Origin: Pyramidobacter sp. C12-8
GTDB lineage: Bacteria; Synergistota; Synergistia; Synergistales; Dethiosulfovibrionaceae
Reading direction: 5' to 3'
Assembly (NCBI RefSeq): GCF_002007215.1
Contig: NZ_MUHX01000014.1
Location: 1 to 61,605, forward strand
DNA: 61,605 nt
Position numbers and translations under genes: made by a program. The stretch's first letter is position 1. Each line of letters starts with the position of its first letter. Positions 25,106 through 34,212 of the stretch are shown here, piece by piece. The notes under the pieces are model-generated. The model made no database searches, was not told where the DNA came from, and saw only the letters and a list, made by a program, of their open reading frames with translations.

Positions 25106-27790
25106 TTATTTGCAGGGCGAATAGCCACAGCTGAAACAATACGCGCAGCCGGCCACCATTTCCATCGGCGCGCCGCATTCGGGGCAGATCAGTTCGCTGC
25201 GCGGCTCGCCCGCGCTCCTCGCCGCCGCGCCGCTCCGCTGTTCGATCAGTTTCTGCAGCAGCAGCGCCACGGCGTCGGGGATCGAGCGCACCATTTCGTC
25301 GTCGTCGCAGTCGAACATCCAGTATTCCTTGCCGGAAATGCCGCGCAGCGTGCCGATGAAATCCTCCAGATGACAGCCCGAACGCAGGCCGATGGAGATC
25401 ACGCGCGAGATCGCTTCGGTCATGGCTTTCAGCTCCGAGCCGCTCTTGCCCAGCGAGGCGAACACTTCGAACGGCTCGTTGCCGTCGTAGTTCAGCGTCA
25501 CCCACAGACTGCCCCAGGGCGTGCGGTCCTTGATCGTCTTGCCGAAGACGATCGGCGTGGAACGCTGCTTCACCTTGCTGCTGTAAGGAACGTGTTCGTG
25601 CTCCTCGGCGGCGCGTTCCAGCCCCGCCGGCTGAGACGCTTCCTCGGCGCTCGGTTTTTCCTCCGCTTCGGCCCGCGTCACCGTGGCCGGCGCTTCGCTC
25701 TTAGATTCGCTTTCCTTCTTCGTCTCGATGGGCTGGTTGTCGCGCGAGCCGTCGCGGTAGATCGTGATGCCCTTGCAGCCCATGTCGTAACAGGTCTCGT
25801 ACACCTTGCGCACGTCGTCCACGGTGGCCGACGAAGGCAGGTTGACGGTCTTGCTGATGCCGCTGTCCACGTAGCGCGCGAAGATGCCCGTGACGTCCAC
25901 GTGCTGCTCCGGTGAAATGTCGTAAGCCGTCACGTAGCGCGGATCGGAAATGACGCCCGAACCGCGCAGTTCCTCCGCTTCCTTCTGCGTGATCAGCGGG
26001 TGGAAATATTCGCGCACTTCCCAGCCGTCGCCGTCGGACTTCATCACCTTGCGGCTCCAGCGCCAGGCGAAGTTCGGCTCGATGCCTGCCGAGCTGTCGA
26101 AGATCATCGAGATCGAACCGGTCGGCGCGATGGAAAGGCGGCGGCTGTTGCGCAGCTTCCCTTCCAGCAGCGCCGTCATCAGCCGTTTCAGCTCGGGCAG
26201 CGCGTCGGCGCCGAGCACCTCCGGCAGGACTTCCAGTGTGTTCAGCAGCGTGTAGGGAACTTGGCCGTGCGACCGCATCTGGGCGACGAACTCGCGGTAG
26301 GAGTCGCGGTCCATCTCCTCGATCCACTGGCGCGCGAAGAGCTCGCCGCCGTGGGCGCGATGCTCTCCCTCGAACAGCTTCGCCACGGCGAAACTCTCGG
26401 AAAAAGGCTCTTTGCCCATGTGCGCGACCGCATCGACCGTCGCCATCAGCGCCGCGCCGGACATATGGGCGCCCAGAGAATCGCAGAAACTTTTGAACGA
26501 GTCGGAGCCGTAGACGTCGCCGCTCAAAATCGCCGCGTCGGCCAGCCCCATCAGCCCCAGCCCCACGGGGCGGATGCGCTTGGTGCGCTCGCCGATGCGC
26601 GGCAGCGGGTAGCTGGTGGCGTCGATGACGAGATCGAGGTAGTAGATGGACCGGTACACCTGGTCCATGAAACCTTCCATATCGAAGCTTCGGCGGCCCG
26701 TCTCGTCGGGGCGGACGAATTTGACCAAATTGACGGAGCCGAGGTTACAGCTCGTGTACGTCGGCAACGGCTGCTCGCCGCAGGGGTTGGTGGACTCGAT
26801 GTCGAAGTCCCCCGAGAGCTTGAGCAGATTGTCGGCGTTGGCGCGATCGATGAAGAACACGCCGGGATCGCCGCGGCGCCAGGCGTTCTGGCACAGTTTG
26901 TTCCACAGCTCGTCGCCCTGTACCGTACGCGCCGCCTTGCCGTTGGCGCGGGAGCGGAGCGCGAAAGGGCGTTTCTCGCGCGCGGCGCTGACCAGCTCGT
27001 CGGAGACGCAGACGGAGATGTTGAAATACGACAGCTTGCCCTCTTCCGTCTTGGCGTCCATAAACTGCTCGATGTCGGGATGGTCGTCGGGCAGCATGCC
27101 CATCAGCGCCGCGCGGCGGCGGCCGCCCTGCACCACGACGCAGCCCATGGTGTTCCACGTCTCCATGAACGAGACGGGCCCCGACGCCTTGCCGCCGGTG
27201 CCGCCCTTGATGTCGGCGCCGCGCTCGCGCAGATGGCCGAAGTTGCCGCCCACGCCGCCGCCGTACTTGCTGATGATGGCGGCGTCGCGCACCGAGTCGA
27301 AGATGCCCTCGATGCTGTCGGGGATGTCGATCACAAAGCAGGCGAAGAGCTGCTGATTGTCCGTCTTGTTGTCGTACAGGCGCCGGTAGTCCGCCAGATC
27401 CATCTCGTCAGGCGAGCGGTAGATCAGCTCCGCCAGCTCCGGCACTCGGGTCATGCCCGCGCCGGAAGCGAAAAGGCACGGTGAGTTGAAAATAAAGCGT
27501 CCCTCCACGAGATCGGCGAAAAGATTTTTTTCCAGCCGGCGGAGCCATTCGATGTCGTCGGCCTTGCGGTACAGACTCTCGGCCGTGCAGACGATGCGCG
27601 AGACGCGGCGCGCGAATTCCTCGAAACTGCGCTCCTTGCGCAGCCCGCCCGTCTCCGGGTCGTAGCGGTCGGCATAATAGCGCTGCTCCAAAAGCCAGCG
27701 CGCGTTCTCCGACTGGCGCGGCACCAGAGGGTTTTCAAGCAGCCCCATATCCAGCGAATCCCGAAAGCGCTCTTTCATCGATTTATACAT
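25106..27790 (-). CDS. nrdJ: Class II (B12-dependent) ribonucleoside reductase
   Basis: Adenosylcobalamin-dependent ribonucleotide reductase making dNTPs with or without oxygen (894 aa). Present: FIFNSPCLFASGAG with a core Cys, the finger-loop NPCGEQPLP and CNLGSVNL, an extended C-terminal region with conserved DR-TPWGSL stretch, and a terminal zinc-ribbon/redox tail CPECGAP ... CYCFSCGYSPCK-like. The ATG at 27790 has GGGAG 9 nt upstream. Between the barrel and C-terminal domain lies a Glu/Ala/Lys-rich linker (about residues 690-740). No class I or III enzyme is seen nearby; the upstream 400 bp shows no recognisable cobalamin riboswitch. Confidence 0.96.
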   Translation of the reverse strand: MYKSMKERFRDSLDMGLLENPLVPRQSENARWLLEQRYYADRYDPETGGLRKERSFEEFARRVSRIVCTAESLYRKADDIEWLRRLEKNLFADLVEGRFIFNSPCLFASGAGMTRVPELAELIYRSPDEMDLADYRRLYDNKTDNQQLFACFVIDIPDSIEGIFDSVRDAAIISKYGGGVGGNFGHLRERGADIKGGTGGKASGPVSFMETWNTMGCVVVQGGRRRAALMGMLPDDHPDIEQFMDAKTEEGKLSYFNISVCVSDELVSAAREKRPFALRSRANGKAARTVQGDELWNKLCQNAWRRGDPGVFFIDRANADNLLKLSGDFDIESTNPCGEQPLPTYTSCNLGSVNLVKFVRPDETGRRSFDMEGFMDQVYRSIYYLDLVIDATSYPLPRIGERTKRIRPVGLGLMGLADAAILSGDVYGSDSFKSFCDSLGAHMSGAALMATVDAVAHMGKEPFSESFAVAKLFEGEHRAHGGELFARQWIEEMDRDSYREFVAQMRSHGQVPYTLLNTLEVLPEVLGADALPELKRLMTALLEGKLRNSRRLSIAPTGSISMIFDSSAGIEPNFAWRWSRKVMKSDGDGWEVREYFHPLITQKEAEELRGSGVISDPRYVTAYDISPEQHVDVTGIFARYVDSGISKTVNLPSSATVDDVRKVYETCYDMGCKGITIYRDGSRDNQPIETKKESESKSEAPATVTRAEAEEKPSAEEASQPAGLERAAEEHEHVPYSSKVKQRSTPIVFGKTIKDRTPWGSLWVTLNYDGNEPFEVFASLGKSGSELKAMTEAISRVISIGLRSGCHLEDFIGTLRGISGKEYWMFDCDDDEMVRSIPDAVALLLQKLIEQRSGAAARSAGEPRSELICPECGAPMEMVAGCAYCFSCGYSPCK

Positions 27791-28198
27791 GGACAGGTCT
27801 CCCGTTCTGTGGAATTTTTAAAAGTGAATCCTCTGTGCGGATCTTTTACGAAACGGCAAAATCATTCTACCTCGTCCCGGTAAAAAATGCCACTAGAAAT
27901 AGTATTGACTTAAACCCAAAGAACACTAAATACACAAAAAACGAAAGAATCCCGGTCCCTGTCCGAAAGAGACGGGAACCGGGAACTTCTCCATTTTCAT
28001 TTGCGCACAGAACGTGCCTTTTCTGTTTTTATCATCCGGCGCATGGAGGAGCAACGCTGAGTATTCTACCACGGAAAAGATTTTTGCGCTTCCGCCGGCG
28101 GGCAGAAATGTTCGGCATGTCCCCAAGGAGGCGTGCCGGGGAAATTACGCGAACGCCGTTTCGGCGCCATTTCTGAAGTGCCCTTCGCTGCGAGGCGT
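27791..28198. other. 408-bp intergenic region with one terminator
   Basis: Holds a minus-strand intrinsic terminator (stem 27951-27963 with 27971-27983, CCCGGT-CCCTGTC and complement with a one-base bulge, then T-rich sequence from 27941 down) that should end transcripts from the DUF255 gene. The rest is AT-richer upstream sequence of nrdJ. Short ORFs here (for example 27926-28126 minus) have no ribosome-binding site or homology and are not called. No confident nrdJ promoter or riboswitch is seen. Confidence 0.6.
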
Positions 28199-30004
28199 TC
28201 ACACAACAGGACTCTTATGAGCCGCTTTCCTCCGAAACAGCTCCTTTAGCCTCAAAGCTCCCAGCGTGAGCGAGGCGCACGCCGCCGGATATTCGTTGAG
28301 CGCTCCGCCAAAAGCATCGACAATACTCCGCGCGCGCGTCAGCCATCGTTCGTCTGCGGTGACGCGATAAAGTTCGAGCAGATTATTCACCATCATGCCG
28401 TTTCCTGAAGGCAAAAAATCGTCGCCGGCATCCCACGCCGGCAGGATCTCGAGAGTCCCCTCCCGGACAAGGCGCATTGCCCCGCGAGCCCCAAAAAGTT
28501 CATCGGCCCGCGCGCTCCACTTTTCGGCGGCCTCAAGCCATGACGCGGAGCCCAACGCACGATACACCTTCAGGCTCGCCCATATAAACGACGCATAATC
28601 TTCCAGCCCGCCTTCGCCGTCGCGAAGGCCGTCGTAAAGCGTATGGCACAGGTCGTTCCGTGAAACCGCCACGGTCGACAGGCTCTTCATGATCTCCTCG
28701 GCCTGCGCCTGATACTCTTTCCGTCCCAAGACGTCGGAAGCCTGCGCAAGCACGGCCGCAAAACAGGCGTTGGCCCTCACCGAAATGCGCGCTTCCTTTT
28801 CCGGGCTCTTACGGCGCGAACGGCATTCCCTCAGGATCCTCCGCGCGCTCTCGGTCTTTTCCCAAAGCTCGAGAGCCCGTTCATCGCTTTCAGGCATGGC
28901 AGAGAGACGCAAAACATTTCCGCCGGTCTTTTTCTGCGTCAGCGGATCGCTGTAATTCCCTTCGGGAGTGACCCCATAGACGCGGCAGAAGGCGTCCGAG
29001 CCTTCGTGAAGAAGCCCGTCGATTTCATCTTTGCTCCACAAATAGTAGCGGTCGACGGCCCCCATATCGCGGACGTCGTCCCCGGAACACAGCAGCCCGT
29101 TTTCTTCGCTCAAGGTGCGCCTCAGCAGAGCGACGCTGTCCTCGACGACTCTGCGGTAGCTGGGACTGGGAGCTTCCCTCAGGGCCTCGATAAACACTTC
29201 CAGGACGGCCGCGTTCTGGGCAAGATGCTTGCCCAGATAAGGGATCTGCCATTCCCGATCGCAACAGTAGTCGTGAAATCCGGCATCAAGATGATCGTAC
29301 AGGCCTTCCCTGAACAGCGCCGCCAGGGAGCGGTCAAAATGGACGCGGAGCTTTTCGCTTTTCCGCCCGAGATAGGAACACAAAAGCAGTTTCGGGGCCT
29401 GGGGAAATTTCGGGGCCGTCCCCCAGCCGCCGTTTTGGAGGTCCATTTCCGCGAGCAGTTGCCCGGCGGCCCGCGCCTCAAGCCCCTCTTCGAGCGGCGC
29501 CGTATACGGCGAAAGCGCTTCTTCGAGCTGAGCCCCGTAACTGGCGGACGCTTCGTCGATCTGCGGCCGCTTCATCAGCCACAGCCACTTGATGCGCCGC
29601 AGGACCTCGAGCAATCCGGGACTTTCGGGGATCTCGCTTTGCTTGGGCAGGTACGAGCAGGCGAAGATCGGTTTTTTCTCCGGCGTCATGAAGATGAACA
29701 GCGGCCAGCCGGCGTGGCCAAGCATGATCTGCGCCATGGCGCGGGCGGCCAGCGCGAGATGAGGCACGTCGTCGCTGTCGGCCAGCACGGGAATGAAGTC
29801 GTTGTTGAGCATTCCGATGATCTCTGGTTCCTCGAAATTGGCCTTCATCATGTGGCTCCAGCGGCTGCCGTTGTTGATCACACACAGGCAGAGCGGACGG
29901 TCAAGAGACGCGGCGCGCCGAAGAGTTTCCGCGTTCCACTGCCGCCAGCCGACGGAGCCTTCTCCCATTCGTCTTGCAAAAGGATTGACGCTTCTCCGAT
30001 TCAT
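28199..30004 (-). CDS. DUF255/YyaL-like thioredoxin-domain protein without its cysteine pair
   Basis: Member of the YyaL / spermatogenesis-associated-protein-20 group (601 aa): N-terminal thioredoxin-like domain followed by a six-hairpin (alpha/alpha toroid) domain, with GGWGTAPKFPQAPKLL and DHLDAGFHDYCCD in the usual places. In normal members the active site is CHWCHVM; here it reads SRWSHMM (residues 47-53), so both redox cysteines are serine, and the following D-R-E-E-R-P-D motif is also lost. A redox role is therefore unlikely; the toroid domain may be the working part. The start at 30004 follows GGGAGG and overlaps the HAD gene by 4 bp (ATGA). Confidence 0.85.
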   Translation of the reverse strand: MNRRSVNPFARRMGEGSVGWRQWNAETLRRAASLDRPLCLCVINNGSRWSHMMKANFEEPEIIGMLNNDFIPVLADSDDVPHLALAARAMAQIMLGHAGWPLFIFMTPEKKPIFACSYLPKQSEIPESPGLLEVLRRIKWLWLMKRPQIDEASASYGAQLEEALSPYTAPLEEGLEARAAGQLLAEMDLQNGGWGTAPKFPQAPKLLLCSYLGRKSEKLRVHFDRSLAALFREGLYDHLDAGFHDYCCDREWQIPYLGKHLAQNAAVLEVFIEALREAPSPSYRRVVEDSVALLRRTLSEENGLLCSGDDVRDMGAVDRYYLWSKDEIDGLLHEGSDAFCRVYGVTPEGNYSDPLTQKKTGGNVLRLSAMPESDERALELWEKTESARRILRECRSRRKSPEKEARISVRANACFAAVLAQASDVLGRKEYQAQAEEIMKSLSTVAVSRNDLCHTLYDGLRDGEGGLEDYASFIWASLKVYRALGSASWLEAAEKWSARADELFGARGAMRLVREGTLEILPAWDAGDDFLPSGNGMMVNNLLELYRVTADERWLTRARSIVDAFGGALNEYPAACASLTLGALRLKELFRRKAAHKSPVV

Positions 30005-30639
30005 TTTATTTCCTCCCACAGCTCCGGCAATTCGCTGAGATTCTCGATGACATGCGAAGCGCCGCTTTCCTTCAGCGCCGTCGCATCATGATTGCCGGTC
30101 GTCACGCCGACGCCGGCGACTCCGGCGTTGACCGCCGTTTTCATGTCGATATCCGTATCGCCGACGTAAACGCCTTCGTCGGCTTTCAGCCCCATTTGCC
30201 GCAGCGCCTCCAGAACGATCGCCGGATCCGGTTTGGGACTGAATCCATCGATCCCGACGATGATCGGACAGAGCGTATCCAGCCCCGCCGCCCGCACGAT
30301 TCCCAGCGGGGTGAGACGGTTTGTGGCGATCCCCAGCCGCGCTCCGCGCAAGCGCAATTTCCTGAGAGCCGGCACGGTTTCCGGAAAAGGCACGACGCCG
30401 GCATAATTCCGTTCCTCAAAAAACGAACGGTAGCGCGGCAGCCATTCCTCTTCTATGGGGCCGTCTCCCCAGAAAGACCGCATCGCGTCGGCCAGCGCCC
30501 AGCCGATCGTCCGGCGCACTTCGGCAAGCTGCAGGCGCCGCAGTTTTTTCTCTGCGGCCAGAGCGTTTAAGTTTGCGCAGATTCCCCCGGCGCTGTCGAC
30601 CAGCGTCAGATCGAAATCAAATACGATGCCTCGCCGCAA
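30001..30639 (-). CDS. HAD hydrolase, phosphoglycolate-phosphatase type
   Basis: 212-aa HAD superfamily phosphatase. Motif I is VFDFDLTLVDS (nucleophile and acid/base Asp), motif II is in LGIATNRLT, motif III KPDP and motif IV GDTDIDMKTA. The size, alpha-helical cap and GDTDID order match Gph/PgmB-like subfamily IA enzymes. Substrate unknown; clearing 2-phosphoglycolate or a sugar phosphate are the common roles. It is the first gene of a two-gene unit with the DUF255 protein, linked by an ATGA overlap. Confidence 0.87.
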   Translation of the reverse strand: MRRGIVFDFDLTLVDSAGGICANLNALAAEKKLRRLQLAEVRRTIGWALADAMRSFWGDGPIEEEWLPRYRSFFEERNYAGVVPFPETVPALRKLRLRGARLGIATNRLTPLGIVRAAGLDTLCPIIVGIDGFSPKPDPAIVLEALRQMGLKADEGVYVGDTDIDMKTAVNAGVAGVGVTTGNHDATALKESGASHVIENLSELPELWEEIK

Positions 30640-30816
30640 AGGGACTCGCCTCTCTTTCTCGTAAGCGTTAGAACGCTGGATTCATGCCGTCGTTTCGAAT
30701 ATCCCTCATTGTACCATCTGCGGAGTTTTTTCGCTTGCCGGGATAATTGCCGCCCTTTGGCTTCCAGTGAAAGACGGCGAGCGAAAAACAAAAAATACAT
30801 ATTGAAAAGTTGCTTC

Positions 30817-30846
30817 TTGACACAAATCCCAGAGCGCTAGTATACT
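30817..30846 (+). promoter_or_regulatory. Strong sigma-70 promoter of the TAXI transporter operon
   Basis: TTGACA (30817-30822), 18-bp spacer, TATACT (30841-30846). A start near 30853 leaves a 5' leader of about 113 nt before the binding-protein gene. The rest of the 326-bp gap (30640-30965) holds no gene; a second TATAAT-like box near 30917 has no matching -35 element. Confidence 0.75.
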
Positions 30847-30965
30847 TTGGAAAGTACGGAGGTCCGGGCATTGCGCACGAGGGGACGTTCGCGGATCCAT
30901 CGCTTTCCACGCTTAATTATAATAAGATCCCGTATGAATAAAATACAATGAGGAGGTCTGTGTGA

Positions 30966-31964
30966 ATGAAGAAAATATTGGCGTTGTGTGTCGTTCTTTC
31001 CGCACTTTGGGGGAGCGCTGCCGGGGCTGACACGCCGGCGCAGCTCAAATTTATGGCGGGACCTCCGGGCGGCAACTGGTTCGCTCTGGGAGGAGAGCTG
31101 GCCGATCTCTGGAGCAAGGAAGTCATGCCCACCACCAGCGTCACGGGCGGCGCGGTCGCCAACATCATCAACGCACACATGAGAAAGGGCGATCTCGGCT
31201 TCTCCAACACTTCCATGATTGCCGTGGCTCAGAAGGGCACCGACCTCGGCACGTTCAAAACGAAAAGCGACAACGCCAAGCTCCTTGCCAACCTGTACAC
31301 TCAATACACCTACTTCATCGCCCGCAAGGACTTTACCGAGAAGAACGGCATCAAGACCGTCGACGATCTGGTCAACAAGAAGCTCGCCTTCCGTTTTGCC
31401 ACGCTGAAGACGGGCACGGGATCCGAATTCGTCGTCAAGAACGTTTTCGAGTCCGGATTCGGCATCGACTACCGCAAAGCGTTCAAAGAATGGGGCGGCA
31501 CGGTCGAGTACGCCTCCTATTCGGGCGGCGCGGATCTGATCGCGGACAATCACCTTGACGTGTTCGCCTTCTCCGTCGGCAAAGTCGCCGCGATCGTCAT
31601 GCAGATCGAAAGCACCACCGACGTCGTCCTGCTCGGTATGAGCCAGGAAGCGCTGGACAAAGTGGGTGAAGCGATCGGCACCGTCACCTTCCTGATCGAC
31701 CCCGGCATTTACAAGTCCGTTCCCGCCAGCGCCGAGCCCGTCAAAGTCGTCGGCGACTACACAAGTATCGTGGTGCGCGGCGATCTCGACGATCAGGTCG
31801 TTTACGATCTCTGCAAATCCATGTACAACAACGTGGAAATGCTGGCCAAGGGCGTGAAGGATATCGCCGAGCTCGATCCCAAGACGGCCGTTCCCGCCAA
31901 GGGGCTCGAGTCTCATCCCGGCGCCGTGAAGTTCTGGAACGAGGCCAGCGGCAAAATCCAATAA
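30966..31964 (+). CDS. TAXI-type TRAP transporter substrate-binding protein
   Basis: Periplasmic solute-binding subunit (332 aa) of a tripartite ATP-independent transporter of the TAXI class. The signal peptide MKKILALCVVLSALWGSAAG has a likely cleavage site after AGA. The mature start QLKFMAGPPGGNWFALGG matches the TAXI opening, and SGGADLIADNHLDVF fits the second lobe. Substrates of characterised TAXI proteins include dicarboxylates and amino acids; this one cannot be assigned. AGGAGG lies 9 bp before the ATG. It is followed by an internal hairpin and then by its permease. Confidence 0.93.
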   Translation: MKKILALCVVLSALWGSAAGADTPAQLKFMAGPPGGNWFALGGELADLWSKEVMPTTSVTGGAVANIINAHMRKGDLGFSNTSMIAVAQKGTDLGTFKTKSDNAKLLANLYTQYTYFIARKDFTEKNGIKTVDDLVNKKLAFRFATLKTGTGSEFVVKNVFESGFGIDYRKAFKEWGGTVEYASYSGGADLIADNHLDVFAFSVGKVAAIVMQIESTTDVVLLGMSQEALDKVGEAIGTVTFLIDPGIYKSVPASAEPVKVVGDYTSIVVRGDLDDQVVYDLCKSMYNNVEMLAKGVKDIAELDPKTAVPAKGLESHPGAVKFWNEASGKIQ

Positions 31965-32040
31965 GGATACGTGGCTCCGCTTGGGCGCGCGCCGCAAATC
32001 GTCTCAAAAAAAATATCGAAGCGCGAACGGGGAAATCCCC

Positions 32041-32073
32041 AAGAAGGCAGGCTCCAGGCCTGCCTTCTTCTGT
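32041..32073 (+). terminator. Intra-operon hairpin between binding protein and permease
   Basis: A perfect 12-bp stem (AAGAAGGCAGGC / GCCTGCCTTCTT) with a 5-nt loop, 76 nt after the binding-protein stop. The tract after it (CTGTACTTCC) is only partly T-rich, so it should act as a leaky terminator or 3' stabiliser, giving more binding protein than permease. Confidence 0.65.
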
Positions 32074-32139
32074 ACTTCCTGAGATTCCTTGCTCGTAGCA
32101 TGACGAGATCGCGCAGCTGACAAAAAAGGATGATGGTCG

Positions 32140-34074
32140 ATGACAAAAAGGAAACTCGATGGAATCGTTGCGAAAGGTCTGTGGCTTTACGTACTGACCA
32201 TGGGGATCTTTCACCTTTATACCGCGGTTTTCGGAGCCTTCGAAGCGTACCTTCAAAGAGCGATTCACCTCACATGGGTCCTGCCGATGGTCTTCGTCGT
32301 CTATCCCATGTTCGAAAACAAAAAATCGGCGCAGCCCCAGACGGCCGTGCCGTGGTACGACTGGTGTTTCGCTGTTGTTTCCGCTGTGCCCGGCATCTAT
32401 ATCATGCTCAACTACAACATGATCGTCGAGCGCATGATCGGCGTCGACGAGATTACGGCAATCCAGCTGATTCTCGGCACGATCGTCGTCCTCGCTTTGA
32501 TTGAGGCGACTCGCCGCGCCGTGGGGCTTCCCATCATTCTCGTCTCGCTCGCTTTTATGGGCTACTGCATGTATTACATGATGACCGACATCGCCACGCA
32601 GAGCGGGACGCTGGGCAACTTCTCTCTCGCCAATTTCTGCGACTGGTTCTCGGGCGCTTTCAAACTTTTGATCGAGGAAATGTACCTGACCGACGAGGGC
32701 ATTTACTCGTCTTCGCTGGGCGTTTCGGCGACGCTGGTCATGATCTTCCTGATCTTCGGCGGCTTTCTCGAGAACAGCGGCGTCGGCGAGTATTTCATGG
32801 AATTCGCTCAGGCCTTCACGGGAACTCAGGCCGGCGGTCCCGCCAAAATCGCGGTCGTCAGTTCCTGTCTTTTCGGCTCGATTTCCGGTTCCGCCGTCGC
32901 CAATGTGTACGGCACGGGAACGTTCACGATTCCCCTCATGAAGCGCATCGGCTACAAGCCCTATTTTGCGGGCGCGGTCGAAGCCGTGGCAAGTTCCGGC
33001 GGTCAGATCATGCCGCCGGTTATGGGAGCCGGAGCTTTCGTGATGGCTTCGTTCCTCAACGTTCCCTTCAGCCGGATCGTCGTCGCCGCGATTCTTCCGG
33101 CGCTGCTCTACTACGCCGCCGTCCTCGTCATGGTCCACTTGACCGCCAAGCGCGACGGGCTCAGGGGGCTGCCGCCCGAAGAGCTGCCCGAGAAAAAGAG
33201 CGTGCTGAAACGCGCCTACATGATGTCGCCCATAATTCTTCTCGTCTATCTGCTCCTCGACGGCTACACGCCCATGTATGCCGCCATCGCCGGCATCGTC
33301 TTGGCCTGGGGCGTTTCGCTGCCCAATCCCAAGCGCCGCATGGGGCCAAAGGGCATCCTGCGCGCCATTCACGACGGCGCCAAAGGAATCCCCGTGGTCT
33401 GCACCGCCTGCGCTTCGGCCGGCTTCGTTCTCGGAGCCATAGCTCTTTCCGGCATCGGCCCGAAAATCGTCAGTGCGGTCCTTTCGGTGTCCCACGGCAT
33501 TCCCGTGCTCACGCTGCTGCTGATCGCCGTGGTCTGTCTGATCCTCGGCATGGGGCTGCCGACGACGAGCGCCTACATTCTCGCGGCGTCATTGAGCGTT
33601 CCGGCGCTCGGTCAGCTTCACTTCAACAGCATCGCCGCCCACATGTTCGTGTTCTATTATGCGATCATCTCCAACATCACGCCTCCCGTCGCCCTTGCCG
33701 CGTACGCCGCGGCGTCCATCGCCGAGGATTCGCCCAACAAGACGGGATGGGCCGCCTGCCGGCTGGGATTTTTGGCCTTCGTCATTCCCTTTGCGTTCTG
33801 TTACGACGGCGGTCTGCTGCTCCAACTCGACTGGACGCACAACGTCATTTCCATCATCAGCGGCGTGACGTTGGTGTTCGGCATCGGCTTCAGTTTCACC
33901 GGCTACTGCGGCGGCAAGATTCCGATGTGGAGCCGCGTTCTTTTTGCCGCCTTCGGGATCGCTTCCATGTGGAAGAGTTCCGCGATCTCTCTGGGCGGGA
34001 CGGCGGCGATCATCGCGCTTTATATTTTCTGCCGGAAGATTCTCAACGCCAAAAACGCATCCGTCTCGATGTAA
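32140..34074 (+). CDS. TRAP transporter fused permease (DctQ-DctM type)
   Basis: Polytopic membrane protein (644 aa) that joins the small (4-helix) and large (12-helix) TRAP permease subunits, as usual for TAXI systems. Large-subunit signatures include SSCLFGSISGSAVANVYGTG, ASSGGQIMPPVMGAGAF and ILGMGLPTTSAYILAA. It uses a Na+ or H+ gradient to import the ligand carried by the upstream binding protein. AAAGGATG precedes the ATG. A terminator follows at 34090. Confidence 0.94.
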   Translation: MTKRKLDGIVAKGLWLYVLTMGIFHLYTAVFGAFEAYLQRAIHLTWVLPMVFVVYPMFENKKSAQPQTAVPWYDWCFAVVSAVPGIYIMLNYNMIVERMIGVDEITAIQLILGTIVVLALIEATRRAVGLPIILVSLAFMGYCMYYMMTDIATQSGTLGNFSLANFCDWFSGAFKLLIEEMYLTDEGIYSSSLGVSATLVMIFLIFGGFLENSGVGEYFMEFAQAFTGTQAGGPAKIAVVSSCLFGSISGSAVANVYGTGTFTIPLMKRIGYKPYFAGAVEAVASSGGQIMPPVMGAGAFVMASFLNVPFSRIVVAAILPALLYYAAVLVMVHLTAKRDGLRGLPPEELPEKKSVLKRAYMMSPIILLVYLLLDGYTPMYAAIAGIVLAWGVSLPNPKRRMGPKGILRAIHDGAKGIPVVCTACASAGFVLGAIALSGIGPKIVSAVLSVSHGIPVLTLLLIAVVCLILGMGLPTTSAYILAASLSVPALGQLHFNSIAAHMFVFYYAIISNITPPVALAAYAAASIAEDSPNKTGWAACRLGFLAFVIPFAFCYDGGLLLQLDWTHNVISIISGVTLVFGIGFSFTGYCGGKIPMWSRVLFAAFGIASMWKSSAISLGGTAAIIALYIFCRKILNAKNASVSM

Positions 34075-34089
34075 CAAAGTGTCGGTTGC

Positions 34090-34118
34090 AAGCCCCGTTT
34101 TATGCGGGGCTTATTTTT
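34090..34118 (+). terminator. Terminator of the TAXI transporter operon
   Basis: AAGCCCCG, 7-nt loop, CGGGGCTT, then ATTTTT. Confidence 0.88.
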
Positions 34119-34212
34119 CGTTCTCGGGGCATGGACATTGAAGCCGGCTTTAGGTAAGATATGCGGGAGTCTCGGCAGTCTTGCACAGCACATTGAAAGG
34201 AGTTCTCCATTT

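Noticed and set aside
27889-27932. GAAATAGTATT (like one end of the palindromic repeat) and a TTGACT-16-TAAATA box on the plus strand
   Set aside because: Only 11 bp match, no second end; and no plus-strand gene follows the box. Could be a decayed remnant but not supportable.
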